From Allohahella sp002354735 (GTDB lineage Bacteria > Pseudomonadota > Gammaproteobacteria > Pseudomonadales > Oleiphilaceae): a stretch of 64,000 nucleotides of DNA. A program made the position numbers and the translations under genes. The notes under the pieces were generated by a model that saw only the letters and a program-made list of their open reading frames with translations, searched no databases and was not told the origin of the DNA. This document shows, piece by piece, positions 17,190-25,951 of this stretch. Positions within the stretch are counted from its first letter, which is position 1. Every line of letters begins with the position of its first letter. Location of the stretch: assembly GCF_047946665.1 (NCBI RefSeq), contig NZ_CP172312.1, forward strand, positions 4,464,001-4,528,000. Direction: 5' to 3'.

Positions 17190-18362
17190 ATGAATTCAAA
17201 ACTCGCGTCCGGTCGTCCGTCTGCAGTGCCGGCTATACTGGCACTCGAAGACGGAAGTGTGTTTCACGGTGTTTCGCTCGGTGTAGCCGGGCAGACGACA
17301 GGGGAAGTTGTCTTCAACACCTCCATGACTGGCTATCAGGAGATCATGACTGATCCCTCTTATGCTCGCCAGCTCGTCACTTTTACCTATCCGCATATCG
17401 GCAATACCGGTATCAATGAGGATGACGTCGAATCCAGACGGATCTGGGTAGACGGAATCATCATTCGGGATGAACCTCTGCTTGCAAGTAACTGGCGTAA
17501 CAGGAAATCGCTGCAGGCCTATCTTGCCGAACAGAATCTTGTCGCGATCGCCGGCGTTGATACCCGGCGGCTTACAAGGGTCCTGCGAGACAAGGGCGCT
17601 CTGCGCGGCTGTATCGTGGCTGGCGAAAGTATAGATGAATCAGCTGCTATCGAAGCTGCTCGTAGCGTGGACGGCTTAGCCGGACGTGATCTCGCGGCAA
17701 GCGTTAGCCGAACGGAGCGGTGTAGCTGGTCGGAAGGCCTTTGGACACTTGATGGTCCTCAGCAGATATCCACTGAAGGCCGCTTCCATGTCGTCGCCTA
17801 TGATTACGGTGTTAAGCACAACATCCTCCGGTTAATGGCGGATCGCGGCTGCAAAGTGACACTCGTCCCTGCGAAGACCCCGTTTGAAGAGGCCATGTCG
17901 CTTCATCCGGATGGTATCTTCCTCGCAAACGGGCCGGGCGATCCTGAACCATGTGACTATGCGATTGAAGTTGCCAGACAGGCGATGGCAGCCAGCGTCC
18001 CGCTCTTCGGCATCTGTCTTGGACATCAGATCCTGGCATTGGCCAGCGGCGCGAAGACTTTCAAAATGAAGTTTGGTCATCACGGGGCCAACCATCCAGT
18101 ACAGGATCTCGCAACAGGTCAGGTACAGATCACCAGTCAGAATCATGGATTCTCGGTCGATGAGGCTTCACTGCCCGCCAACCTGGTGCCAACGCACAAG
18201 AGCCTGTTCGATGGATCTTTGCAGGGTGTTGCCAGAACTGACGTGCCCGCGTTCAGCTTTCAGGGTCACCCCGAGGCGAGCCCCGGTCCACATGACCTGA
18301 TCTATCTGTTCGACCGTTTCAACGATTTGATGGAGTCAAAGGCTCCGTTGGTCAGAATTTAA
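17190..18362 (+). CDS. carA: Carbamoyl-phosphate synthase small subunit
   Basis: CarA hydrolyses glutamine and passes ammonia to CarB, making carbamoyl phosphate for arginine and pyrimidines. Starting at ATG 17190 it is 390 residues (E. coli 382); the frame is open to 17088 but the extra segment is not CarA-like. The N-terminal domain opens 'PAILALEDGSVFHG'. The class I amidotransferase domain contains GICLGHQ with nucleophile Cys276, and the C-terminal His-x-Glu is in 'FQGHPEASPGPHD'. The ribosome site for this start is poor, so a start a few codons away is possible. carB follows after 20 bases. Confidence 0.95.
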   Translation: MNSKLASGRPSAVPAILALEDGSVFHGVSLGVAGQTTGEVVFNTSMTGYQEIMTDPSYARQLVTFTYPHIGNTGINEDDVESRRIWVDGIIIRDEPLLASNWRNRKSLQAYLAEQNLVAIAGVDTRRLTRVLRDKGALRGCIVAGESIDESAAIEAARSVDGLAGRDLAASVSRTERCSWSEGLWTLDGPQQISTEGRFHVVAYDYGVKHNILRLMADRGCKVTLVPAKTPFEEAMSLHPDGIFLANGPGDPEPCDYAIEVARQAMAASVPLFGICLGHQILALASGAKTFKMKFGHHGANHPVQDLATGQVQITSQNHGFSVDEASLPANLVPTHKSLFDGSLQGVARTDVPAFSFQGHPEASPGPHDLIYLFDRFNDLMESKAPLVRI

Positions 18363-18382
18363 ATTCGAAGGACTTACTGTAC

Positions 18383-21300
18383 ATGCCAAAACGCACGGAT
18401 ATCCAAAGTGTTCTGATTCTCGGCGCCGGTCCTATCGTAATCGGGCAAGCCTGCGAATTCGATTACTCAGGAGCCCAGGCCTGTAAGGCGCTGAGAGAGG
18501 AAGGTTACCGGGTCATTCTGGTCAACTCCAATCCTGCCACGATCATGACTGATCCCGTCATGGCGGACGCGACCTACATTGAGCCTATCAACTGGCAAAC
18601 AGTGGCACAGATCATTGAGGACGAGCGTCCCGATGCACTGCTGCCGACAATGGGCGGCCAGACGGCGCTCAACTGCGCATTGGATCTTGCGAAGCACGGT
18701 GTGCTGGACAAATTCAATGTTGAAATGATTGGCGCCAGGAAGGAGGCCATAGATAAGGCTGAAGATCGCGAGAAGTTTGATAAGGCGATGAAGGCCATTG
18801 GTCTTGATACGCCGCGCTCTGCGATGGCCCATAGCATGGAAGAAGCACTGCAGGTGCTGGACCAGATTGGCTTTCCGACCATCATCAGACCATCGTTCAC
18901 CATGGGTGGGTCAGGTGGTGGTATCGCGTACAATCGTGATGAATTCATCGAGATCTGCGAGCGCGGACTCGATCTCTCGCCAACGAATGAGCTGCTTATA
19001 GATGAGTCGCTCATTGGCTGGAAAGAATATGAAATGGAAGTCGTACGGGACAAGAACGATAACTGTATCATCATCTGTGCTATCGAGAACTTTGACGCGA
19101 TGGGGGTCCACACCGGGGATTCGATTACGGTGGCTCCGGCTCAGACACTCACTGACAAAGAGTACCAGTTGATGCGAAATGCATCGATCGCCGTACTTCG
19201 GGAGATCGGTGTTGAAACCGGTGGCTCCAACGTCCAGTTCGGCATCGACCCCGATACGGGTCGGATGGTCGTCATCGAAATGAATCCTAGGGTCTCGCGC
19301 TCTTCAGCACTTGCCTCGAAGGCGACTGGCTTCCCAATCGCCAAGGTCGCCGCGAAGCTGGCAGTCGGTTATACCCTCGATGAGCTGGAGAACGACATTA
19401 CCGGTGGTGCGACGCCAGCTTCGTTCGAACCGACCATCGATTACGTTGTTACCAAGATTCCCCGTTTCACCTTTGAGAAGTTCCCGCAGGCCAACAACAC
19501 CCTGACCACGCAGATGAAATCTGTCGGTGAAGTCATGGCTATCGGGCGTAACTTCCAGGAGTCTCTCCAGAAGGCAATGCGCGGCCTTGAAGTGGGGTCA
19601 GACGGTTTTGAGTCTAGGCTCGACGCACTGGACGAGCCACTTTCTGCCGATGAGGCTGAAGATTTCATCGTGCAGGCGCTGAAGACGCCGACGCCTGAAC
19701 GCTTGTGGTCAATCGCCGATGCCTTCAGGCATGGCTTCAGCATCGATCAGGTCCACTCACTGTGCCATGTCGACCCATGGTTCCTGGCTTACATCGAAGA
19801 CATCGTACTTGAGGAGCAGGCGCTAGAGTCGCTCAAGCTCGAAGCGCTCGATGAGGCGCTGGTGCGTCGACTCAAACGGAAAGGTTTTTCGGATGCCCGC
19901 CTGGCTGCAGTGCTTTCGGTCAGCGAGTCTTCTTTGAGGGAGCGCCGCAAGTCCCTTGGTGTAAACCCGGTATACAAGCGAGTGGATACTTGTGCGGCTG
20001 AGTTCAACTCAGACACCGCCTACATGTACTCGACCTACGACGAAGAGTGCGAGGCCAATCCGACTTCGAACAAGAAGATCATGGTGCTTGGCGGCGGCCC
20101 GAACAGAATAGGCCAGGGTATCGAGTTCGACTATTGCTGCGTTCATGCTGCCCTCGCCCTGAGAGAGCATGGTTATGAAACCATCATGGTCAACTGCAAT
20201 CCGGAAACTGTATCTACCGATTACGATACGTCAGACCGGCTGTACTTCGAGCCCGTAACCCTGGAGGACGTACTCGCCATCTATGAGGTCGAAAAGCCGC
20301 AGGGTGTCATCGTCCATTATGGTGGTCAGACGCCGCTCAAACTGGCTCGTGGTCTTGAAGCAGCCGGTGTGCCTATCATCGGCACCACGCCGGACGCGAT
20401 TGACCGCGCAGAGGATCGCGAGCGTTTCCAGCAGATGATCCAGGATCTGGATCTGCTGCAGCCGCCCAATGCAACTGCCCGCTCTCTCGAAGCGGCCATT
20501 ATAGCTGCACGAGATATTGGTTACCCGCTGGTCGTCCGTCCGTCTTACGTCCTTGGTGGCAGGGCGATGGAAATCGTTTACGACGAGACCGACCTCAAGC
20601 GCTACATGCGAACTGCCGTAAGCGTCTCAAACGAATCCCCGGTCTTGCTCGATCACTTTCTCAACGCCGCGATTGAAGTCGATATCGACGCTGTATGCGA
20701 TGGCACTGATGTTGTTATCGGTGGTGTCATGCAACACGTCGAGCAGGCTGGCGTGCATTCGGGAGACTCAGCATGTTCACTGCCTCCCCACAGCCTGAGT
20801 CAGCAAGTCCAGGCGGATATGCGGGAAGTCGTGCGCAAGATGGCGGTCGAGCTCGGTGTTGTCGGTCTCATGAATTGCCAGCTCGCTTACCAGGATGACC
20901 TGATATATGTCATCGAAGTGAATCCCCGCGCTTCGCGAACCGTACCTTTTGTGTCCAAGGCTATCGGCAGGTCGCTCGCCAAGGTCGGCGCGCTATGCAT
21001 GGCCGGTATAAGTCTTAAAGAACAAGGCTTTACGAAAGAGCTTATTCCGACGCATTATAATGTGAAGGAGTCGGTCTTTCCCTTCAACAAGTTCCCGGGT
21101 GTCGACCCGATCCTCGGTCCGGAGATGAAGTCCACTGGCGAGGTCATGGGTATCGGAGAAACCTTCGATGAAGCATTCGCGAAGGCCGCCGCCGCTGCCG
21201 GTGAGAAGTTTCCTACCGGTGGTACCGCCTTTATCAGCGTTCGAGACGCCGACAAAGATGGTGCAGTAGATCTGGCGCGGAACCTGAGCAATATTGGCTT

Positions 21301-21619
21301 CTCGATCATGGCGACTTCCGGCACTGCGACGAGACTCGAGCAGGAAGGGATCAAGGTCAAGAAGATCAACAAGGTTCGCGAGGGTCGACCGCATATCGTC
21401 GACGCGATCAAGAACAAAGAAGTGCAGCTCATCATCAACACGACTGAGGGTCGAGTTGCAGTGGCTGATAGCGCGGAAATACGCAAGTCCGCCCTGGTCT
21501 CGCGGATTACCTACACAACGACGTTGGCAGGTGGTGAGGCGTTCTACAGGGCAATTCGAGCTGGCGTAGCGCACAAGACGCGTAGTTTGCAGTCCATCCA
21601 CGCAGGTAGCGCCGCCTAA
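18383..21619 (+). CDS. carB: Carbamoyl-phosphate synthase large subunit
   Basis: CarB makes carbamoyl phosphate from bicarbonate, ammonia and two ATP. It has 1078 residues (E. coli 1073), built as two homologous halves, each with a pre-ATP-grasp and an ATP-grasp domain. The first half opens 'SVLILGAGPIVIGQACEFDYSG' and the second 'IMVLGGGPNRIGQGIEFDYCC' landmarks. The C-terminal MGS-like allosteric domain starts near 'GTAFISVRDADKDG' and ends at 'KTRSLQSIH'. It forms an operon with carA, and greA follows after 25 bases. Confidence 0.98.
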   Translation: MPKRTDIQSVLILGAGPIVIGQACEFDYSGAQACKALREEGYRVILVNSNPATIMTDPVMADATYIEPINWQTVAQIIEDERPDALLPTMGGQTALNCALDLAKHGVLDKFNVEMIGARKEAIDKAEDREKFDKAMKAIGLDTPRSAMAHSMEEALQVLDQIGFPTIIRPSFTMGGSGGGIAYNRDEFIEICERGLDLSPTNELLIDESLIGWKEYEMEVVRDKNDNCIIICAIENFDAMGVHTGDSITVAPAQTLTDKEYQLMRNASIAVLREIGVETGGSNVQFGIDPDTGRMVVIEMNPRVSRSSALASKATGFPIAKVAAKLAVGYTLDELENDITGGATPASFEPTIDYVVTKIPRFTFEKFPQANNTLTTQMKSVGEVMAIGRNFQESLQKAMRGLEVGSDGFESRLDALDEPLSADEAEDFIVQALKTPTPERLWSIADAFRHGFSIDQVHSLCHVDPWFLAYIEDIVLEEQALESLKLEALDEALVRRLKRKGFSDARLAAVLSVSESSLRERRKSLGVNPVYKRVDTCAAEFNSDTAYMYSTYDEECEANPTSNKKIMVLGGGPNRIGQGIEFDYCCVHAALALREHGYETIMVNCNPETVSTDYDTSDRLYFEPVTLEDVLAIYEVEKPQGVIVHYGGQTPLKLARGLEAAGVPIIGTTPDAIDRAEDRERFQQMIQDLDLLQPPNATARSLEAAIIAARDIGYPLVVRPSYVLGGRAMEIVYDETDLKRYMRTAVSVSNESPVLLDHFLNAAIEVDIDAVCDGTDVVIGGVMQHVEQAGVHSGDSACSLPPHSLSQQVQADMREVVRKMAVELGVVGLMNCQLAYQDDLIYVIEVNPRASRTVPFVSKAIGRSLAKVGALCMAGISLKEQGFTKELIPTHYNVKESVFPFNKFPGVDPILGPEMKSTGEVMGIGETFDEAFAKAAAAAGEKFPTGGTAFISVRDADKDGAVDLARNLSNIGFSIMATSGTATRLEQEGIKVKKINKVREGRPHIVDAIKNKEVQLIINTTEGRVAVADSAEIRKSALVSRITYTTTLAGGEAFYRAIRAGVAHKTRSLQSIHAGSAA

Positions 21620-21644
21620 ACCCAATTCAGGATAACGGTAAGTT

Positions 21645-22124
21645 ATGAACAGGATACCAATGACCAAGGCTGGTGAACTCTCGCTCCGCGAAGAGCTGAC
21701 CCATCTGAAAACGGAACTGAGGCCGCAGATTATCAAGGCCATCGCAGACGCCAGAGAGCATGGCGACCTCAAGGAGAACGCTGAGTACCACGCGGCTCGC
21801 GAACAGCAGAGTTTTGCTGAGGGCCGTATTCAGGAAATTGAGAGCAAACTATCCAACGCTCAGGTAATCGACGTGACGACTATTCCGGAAACCGGAAAGG
21901 TCATCTTCGGTACGACGGTGACGATGGTGAACATAGAGACTGAAGCGACTTCGACCTACAGAATCGTTGGCGAAGATGAGGCCGATATCAAGAATGGTCG
22001 AATTTCGGTTTCGTCACCCATTGCTCGCGCCTTGATAGGCAAGGAAGTTGGTGACGTTGTGATGGTTCGCGTGCCCAGTGGCGACGTCGAGTTTGAGATA
22101 GAGAAAGTCGAGCATCTTGAATGA
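21645..22124 (+). CDS. greA: Transcription elongation factor GreA
   Basis: GreA rescues backtracked RNA polymerase by stimulating transcript cleavage. The 159-residue protein has an N-terminal coiled coil with the active-site acidic tip 'DAREHGDLKENAEYHAAREQQ' region (Asp and Glu residues near 42-46) and the C-terminal FKBP-like domain ending 'VEFEIEKVEHL'. It is the last gene of carA-carB-greA. It converges with yhbY across ~25 bases that hold an imperfect hairpin. Confidence 0.97.
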   Translation: MNRIPMTKAGELSLREELTHLKTELRPQIIKAIADAREHGDLKENAEYHAAREQQSFAEGRIQEIESKLSNAQVIDVTTIPETGKVIFGTTVTMVNIETEATSTYRIVGEDEADIKNGRISVSSPIARALIGKEVGDVVMVRVPSGDVEFEIEKVEHLE

Positions 22125-22149
22125 TGCTCATGGCTCAGGCGGTAGGCGT

Positions 22150-22551
22150 CTAACGCTTACCTGCCGAGGCCTGGTACCGGATCAGATTTGACAGGCCGGG
22201 CTTTGGCTCCCTGGAACGCTTGAGCAGTACCAGGATCTTGCCGATAAGTTGAATCTGCGTAGCCTTGGTTGCTGCGATGATACCTTCGACAATGTCCTTA
22301 CGCTCGTCCCGGTCATTACTTGCTAGCTTCACTTTGATCAGCTCGTGGTCAGCAAGCGCTCGCTCAACTTCGCCAACGACGGTCTCGGTCAGTCCCTTTT
22401 CGCCGACAATGATCACCGGTTTGAGCTCATGAGCAATGGCTCGAAGACTTTTCTTATCGACAGTCTTCAGTTTGGCGGCCTGACTTGGGCTGGTGCGCGA
22501 GGCGGTGGCTTCAACCCGTTTGGATGAACGTTTGCTATGTTGATCTGTCAT
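22150..22551 (-). CDS. yhbY: CRM-domain ribosome assembly RNA-binding protein YhbY
   Basis: YhbY is a small KH-like (CRM) protein that associates with pre-50S particles. The CRM domain covers about residues 37-125: 'LRAIAHELKPVIIVGEKGLTETVV', with the GxxG-type loop at GEKG, and 'LIKVKLASNDRDERK'. With ATG 22551 the protein is 133 residues, longer than the usual ~100 because of a Ser/Lys/Arg-rich N-terminal extension. A TATAAT hexamer on the minus strand at 22613-22618 would start transcription about 55 bases before this ATG; no good -35 is seen. The frame is open to 22752 but that would place the TATAAT inside the coding region. Confidence 0.9.
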   Translation of the reverse strand: MTDQHSKRSSKRVEATASRTSPSQAAKLKTVDKKSLRAIAHELKPVIIVGEKGLTETVVGEVERALADHELIKVKLASNDRDERKDIVEGIIAATKATQIQLIGKILVLLKRSREPKPGLSNLIRYQASAGKR

Positions 22552-23094
22552 ATGCGTATCTGCTTGCAGGACTACTTGATTGGCGTCTGATGAGGTCGCC
22601 TGTATATCGCGCATTATAGCCGTTTGAGCCCGGGCCGCGATACGTCTGCTACGAAGATGGCGACCTGGATCTCTAAGAGGTCGGCAAAATGGTCGTTCGG
22701 TCCGTCTGATATGTCGTGACCGCATGTACGGATTGTTGCGGTCCACAGCCAATCGCCTGGTCTCCAGCCAAGTTCGGACGGGATGCCATTACAAGTACCT
22801 CATTCGCATTTCGATCCGGCTGCAGCTGCTATCATTACGTCAGTCGCGACACTGACCTTGCAATTGCGCTCGCGGCCCCGATATATCGATAGTGGCGCGA
22901 CGGCGTTGTCCGTCGGTAGTCGTGCGTCGTATACCTGAGTATAGGGATAGGCGATTAATGACATTGCGGAATCGTAATCGCCCGCAATGTGCTTGCGCTG
23001 CTTAGGGCAGGCCAAATTCGCCCGCGTGTGTTAGATTACAACATGGTCTGAGCTATCAGCAGACCACACCCATTGAACTAATGAGGGTATCCCC
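22552..23094. other. 543-base spacer before ftsH without a recognisable gene
   Basis: This divergent spacer between yhbY and ftsH holds only the yhbY -10 element at 22613-22618 and the ftsH leader. In Pseudomonas the rRNA methyltransferase gene rlmE (ftsJ) lies here, immediately before ftsH. I looked in the plus frames for its 'VVDLGAAPGGWSQ' and 'SDMAPN' motifs and saw neither, and the plus-strand frames are broken by stops. A 71-codon minus-strand frame (22800-23015) has no ribosome site and no recognisable features. Confidence 0.6.
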
Positions 23095-25062
23095 TTGAAC
23101 GACATGGCCAAGAACCTGCTGTTGTGGCTCATCATCGCAGCAGTCCTGCTTACGGTTTTCAATAATTTCAACGTCCCAGCGGGTAATCAAAAGATCGATT
23201 ATTCGGAGTTTCTCCAGTTAGTGGAGTCGGGACAAGTCAGCAAAGTCACCATCGACGGCATGACCATCGAGGGGCAGCGGCAGGATGGTTCACAGTTCAC
23301 CTCAGTCAAGCCAGAGATCCTCGATCTTGGTCTGATCGACGATCTACGTGAGGCCAATGTCGCTATCGAGGGCAGAGAGCCCGAGCGTCAGAGCATTTGG
23401 CAGCAGCTGCTGGTTGCGTCGTTTCCGATTTTAGTGATCATTGCTGTCTTCATGTTTTTCATGCGTCAGATGCAGGGTGGAGGCGGTGGTCGCGGCCCGA
23501 TGTCTTTTGGCAAGAGCAAAGCTCGTTTGATGGGCGAAGATCAGATTAAGACGACCTTTGCGGATGTTGCGGGTTGCGATGAGGCCAAGGAAGAAGTTAA
23601 GGAGATCGTTGATTTTCTTAGGGACCCGTCAAAGTTTCAGCGTCTTGGCGGTCGGATTCCGCGAGGCGTACTCGCTGTAGGCCAGCCCGGCACAGGTAAA
23701 ACGCTTCTTGCGAAGGCTATAGCAGGTGAGGCAAAAGTACCGTTCTTCACCATCTCCGGTTCGGACTTCGTGGAAATGTTTGTTGGTGTAGGTGCGTCAC
23801 GAGTTCGCGACATGTTCGAACAGGCGAAGAAGCAGGCGCCCTGTATCATCTTTATCGACGAGATAGATGCCGTGGGTCGTCATCGCGGTGCTGGTCTTGG
23901 CGGTGGGCATGATGAGCGTGAGCAGACGCTGAACCAACTACTGGTAGAAATGGACGGCTTCGAAGGCAACGAAGGTGTCATCGTAATTGCTGCGACGAAC
24001 CGTCCCGACGTACTGGATCCAGCGCTACTGCGCCCAGGTCGTTTCGACCGACAGGTAGTCGTAGGTTTGCCTGATATTCTGGGACGCGAGCAGATTCTCA
24101 AGGTTCATATGCGAAAGGTGCCGCTAGAAGATGATGTGGATCCGCTTGTCATTGCGCGTGGTACACCCGGTTTCTCTGGTGCAGATCTCGCCAATCTGGT
24201 CAACGAGGCGGCCCTGTTCGCCGCTCGATCCACCAAGCGTTCTGTAGGCATGGTTGAACTCGAACTGGCCAAGGACAAGATCATGATGGGTGCAGAGCGC
24301 AAATCGATGGTCATGAACGAGAAGGAAAAGCGGAATACCGCATTTCATGAGGCCGGCCATGCGATCGTTGGTCGCTTGATGCCAGAGCATGACCCGGTGT
24401 ACAAGGTCAGTATCATTCCTAGGGGTAGGGCGCTTGGTGTCACCATGTTCCTGCCTGAGGAAGACCGTTATAGCCACAGTCGCCAAAGCCTGATCAGCAG
24501 GGTGTGTTCTCTCTTTGGTGGTCGCATAGCCGAAGAGCTCACTCTCGGTTCTGAAGGTGTGACGACTGGCGCGTCGAACGATATCAAGCGTGCGACTGAA
24601 ATTGCGCGGAATATGGTTACCAAGTGGGGCCTGTCAGACAAGCTTGGTCCTTTGATGTATGACGATGATGAAGAGGAGGTCTTCCTCGGTCGTTCAGCCG
24701 GCAGTTCGCCAAAAGTGTATTCGCCGGAAACGGCTCAGCGTATCGATGATGAAGTTCGGAAAATCATTGATGACTGTTACGAGCACGCACGGAAACTGCT
24801 GACAGAAAACATGGACAAGCTCAATCTTATGGCGGATACCCTGATGCGCTACGAGACCATCGATTCAGCTCAGATCGATGCGATCATGGCCGGAAAGGAG
24901 CCGCCAGAGCCGAAAGGCTGGCATGGCAGCAAGCCTCCTGGAGGAGATTCAGGAAGTGGCTCCTTTGGAACCGAAGCGGGTGATGCGGCGGATGCCGGTG
25001 GATCACAACGTCCGGAAAGTGGTGGAAAGCCGACAATTGGCGGTACAGCAAGCAACCACTGA
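23095..25062 (+). CDS. ftsH: ATP-dependent zinc metalloprotease FtsH
   Basis: FtsH is a membrane-anchored AAA+ protease that degrades membrane and some cytosolic proteins, including sigma-32 and LpxC in E. coli. The 655 residues contain two membrane helices (about 6-24 and 103-123) around a small periplasmic domain. The AAA domain has Walker A GQPGTGKT (196-203), Walker B 'CIIFIDEIDAVG' and second-region-of-homology 'ATNRPDVLDPALLRPGRFDR'. The zinc-protease motif is HEAGH (418-422). The usual GPPGTGKT has Gln197 in place of Pro. The start is TTG 23095 (GAGGG at fitting distance); an ATG four codons in is the alternative. The Gly/Pro/Ser-rich C-tail is longer than in E. coli. A terminator follows. 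Confidence 0.97.
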   Translation: MNDMAKNLLLWLIIAAVLLTVFNNFNVPAGNQKIDYSEFLQLVESGQVSKVTIDGMTIEGQRQDGSQFTSVKPEILDLGLIDDLREANVAIEGREPERQSIWQQLLVASFPILVIIAVFMFFMRQMQGGGGGRGPMSFGKSKARLMGEDQIKTTFADVAGCDEAKEEVKEIVDFLRDPSKFQRLGGRIPRGVLAVGQPGTGKTLLAKAIAGEAKVPFFTISGSDFVEMFVGVGASRVRDMFEQAKKQAPCIIFIDEIDAVGRHRGAGLGGGHDEREQTLNQLLVEMDGFEGNEGVIVIAATNRPDVLDPALLRPGRFDRQVVVGLPDILGREQILKVHMRKVPLEDDVDPLVIARGTPGFSGADLANLVNEAALFAARSTKRSVGMVELELAKDKIMMGAERKSMVMNEKEKRNTAFHEAGHAIVGRLMPEHDPVYKVSIIPRGRALGVTMFLPEEDRYSHSRQSLISRVCSLFGGRIAEELTLGSEGVTTGASNDIKRATEIARNMVTKWGLSDKLGPLMYDDDEEEVFLGRSAGSSPKVYSPETAQRIDDEVRKIIDDCYEHARKLLTENMDKLNLMADTLMRYETIDSAQIDAIMAGKEPPEPKGWHGSKPPGGDSGSGSFGTEAGDAADAGGSQRPESGGKPTIGGTASNH

Positions 25063-25082
25063 ATTCGAGCTCTGCCATCTGA

Positions 25083-25109
25083 AAGCCCGGCTCTGTCCGG
25101 GCTTTTTTT
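25083..25109 (+). terminator. Intrinsic terminator after ftsH
   Basis: An AAGCCCGG / CCGGGCTT stem with a 6-base loop runs into seven T residues. It lies 20 bases after the ftsH stop and only about 14 bases before the folP start used here, so folP is read either by read-through or from a promoter inside ftsH. Confidence 0.9.
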
Positions 25110-25123
25110 AATTGAAGACAGTC

Positions 25124-25951
25124 ATGAAGCCGAACTCTTTTCTTTCCATGACCCATCCACCGGCAGTGATGGGTGTGCTAAACGTCACGCCAGACTCGTT
25201 TTCCGATGGTGGTCGTCACGCTACTCTGGAGCTGGCCCTACGTCACGCACTGAGTATGCAGGACGAGGGTGCCGACATTATTGATGTTGGTGGAGAGTCC
25301 TCTCGACCGGGTGCGGCACCAGTGTCCGTCGCGGAAGAGTTGGATCGAGTCTGCCCCGTCATCGAACGATTGCGCAGTGCTAGCGACATCGCTATCTCCG
25401 TCGACACAAGCACACCGGCAGTTATGCTTGAGGCTGTTCGGCTGGGTGCATCGATGATTAACGATATCCGTGCGCTTTCACGTGAAGGTGCGCTCGAAGC
25501 GGTCAGTCGCTGCGGTGTTCCCGTATGTCTAATGCACATGCAGGGGGCACCAGCAACCATGCAGCAGAATCCTGCCTATACTGACGTTGTCGCCGAAGTC
25601 GAACAGTTTCTGATCGCAAGGACGGATGCCGCAGTGGCGGCTGGTATTTCACGATCCCGTATTGCCTGGGATCCCGGATTCGGCTTCGGCAAGACGATCC
25701 AGCACAATTTGCAGCTCCTGCAGGCCTTGCCGAAATTCGTGGCTTCTGGGCATCCTCTATTAGTCGGCGTCTCGCGTAAGAGTATGCTGGGGCATTTGAC
25801 TGGACGACCGGTTGATCAACGGCTCGCAGCCGGACTGGCAGTTGCGACGATAGCAGCGCAGGCCGGCGCTGCAGTGATCCGAACGCACGATGTGCGCGAA
25901 ACTATTGATGCCGTTAAAGTGGCAGCCGCTTTTGTGAGAGGACAGTTATGA
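25124..25951 (+). CDS. folP: Dihydropteroate synthase
   Basis: FolP condenses p-aminobenzoate with the pterin diphosphate in folate synthesis and is the sulfonamide target. The TIM-barrel protein shows both signatures: 'VMGVLNVTPDSFSDGG' near the N-terminus and 'DVGGESSRPGA', plus 'WDPGFGFGKT', 'LVGVSRKSMLG' and C-terminal 'IRTHDV'. Start candidates are TTG 25112, ATG 25124 and ATG 25148; I use 25124 (275 residues) because GAAGA lies at about the right distance. The stop overlaps the glmM start by four bases (ATGA). Confidence 0.95.
   Translation: MKPNSFLSMTHPPAVMGVLNVTPDSFSDGGRHATLELALRHALSMQDEGADIIDVGGESSRPGAAPVSVAEELDRVCPVIERLRSASDIAISVDTSTPAVMLEAVRLGASMINDIRALSREGALEAVSRCGVPVCLMHMQGAPATMQQNPAYTDVVAEVEQFLIARTDAAVAAGISRSRIAWDPGFGFGKTIQHNLQLLQALPKFVASGHPLLVGVSRKSMLGHLTGRPVDQRLAAGLAVATIAAQAGAAVIRTHDVRETIDAVKVAAAFVRGQL

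Noticed and set aside
22800..23015. 71-codon minus-strand frame upstream of ftsH
   Set aside because: No ribosome site, no signal or domain, and no conserved neighbour role; probably chance.
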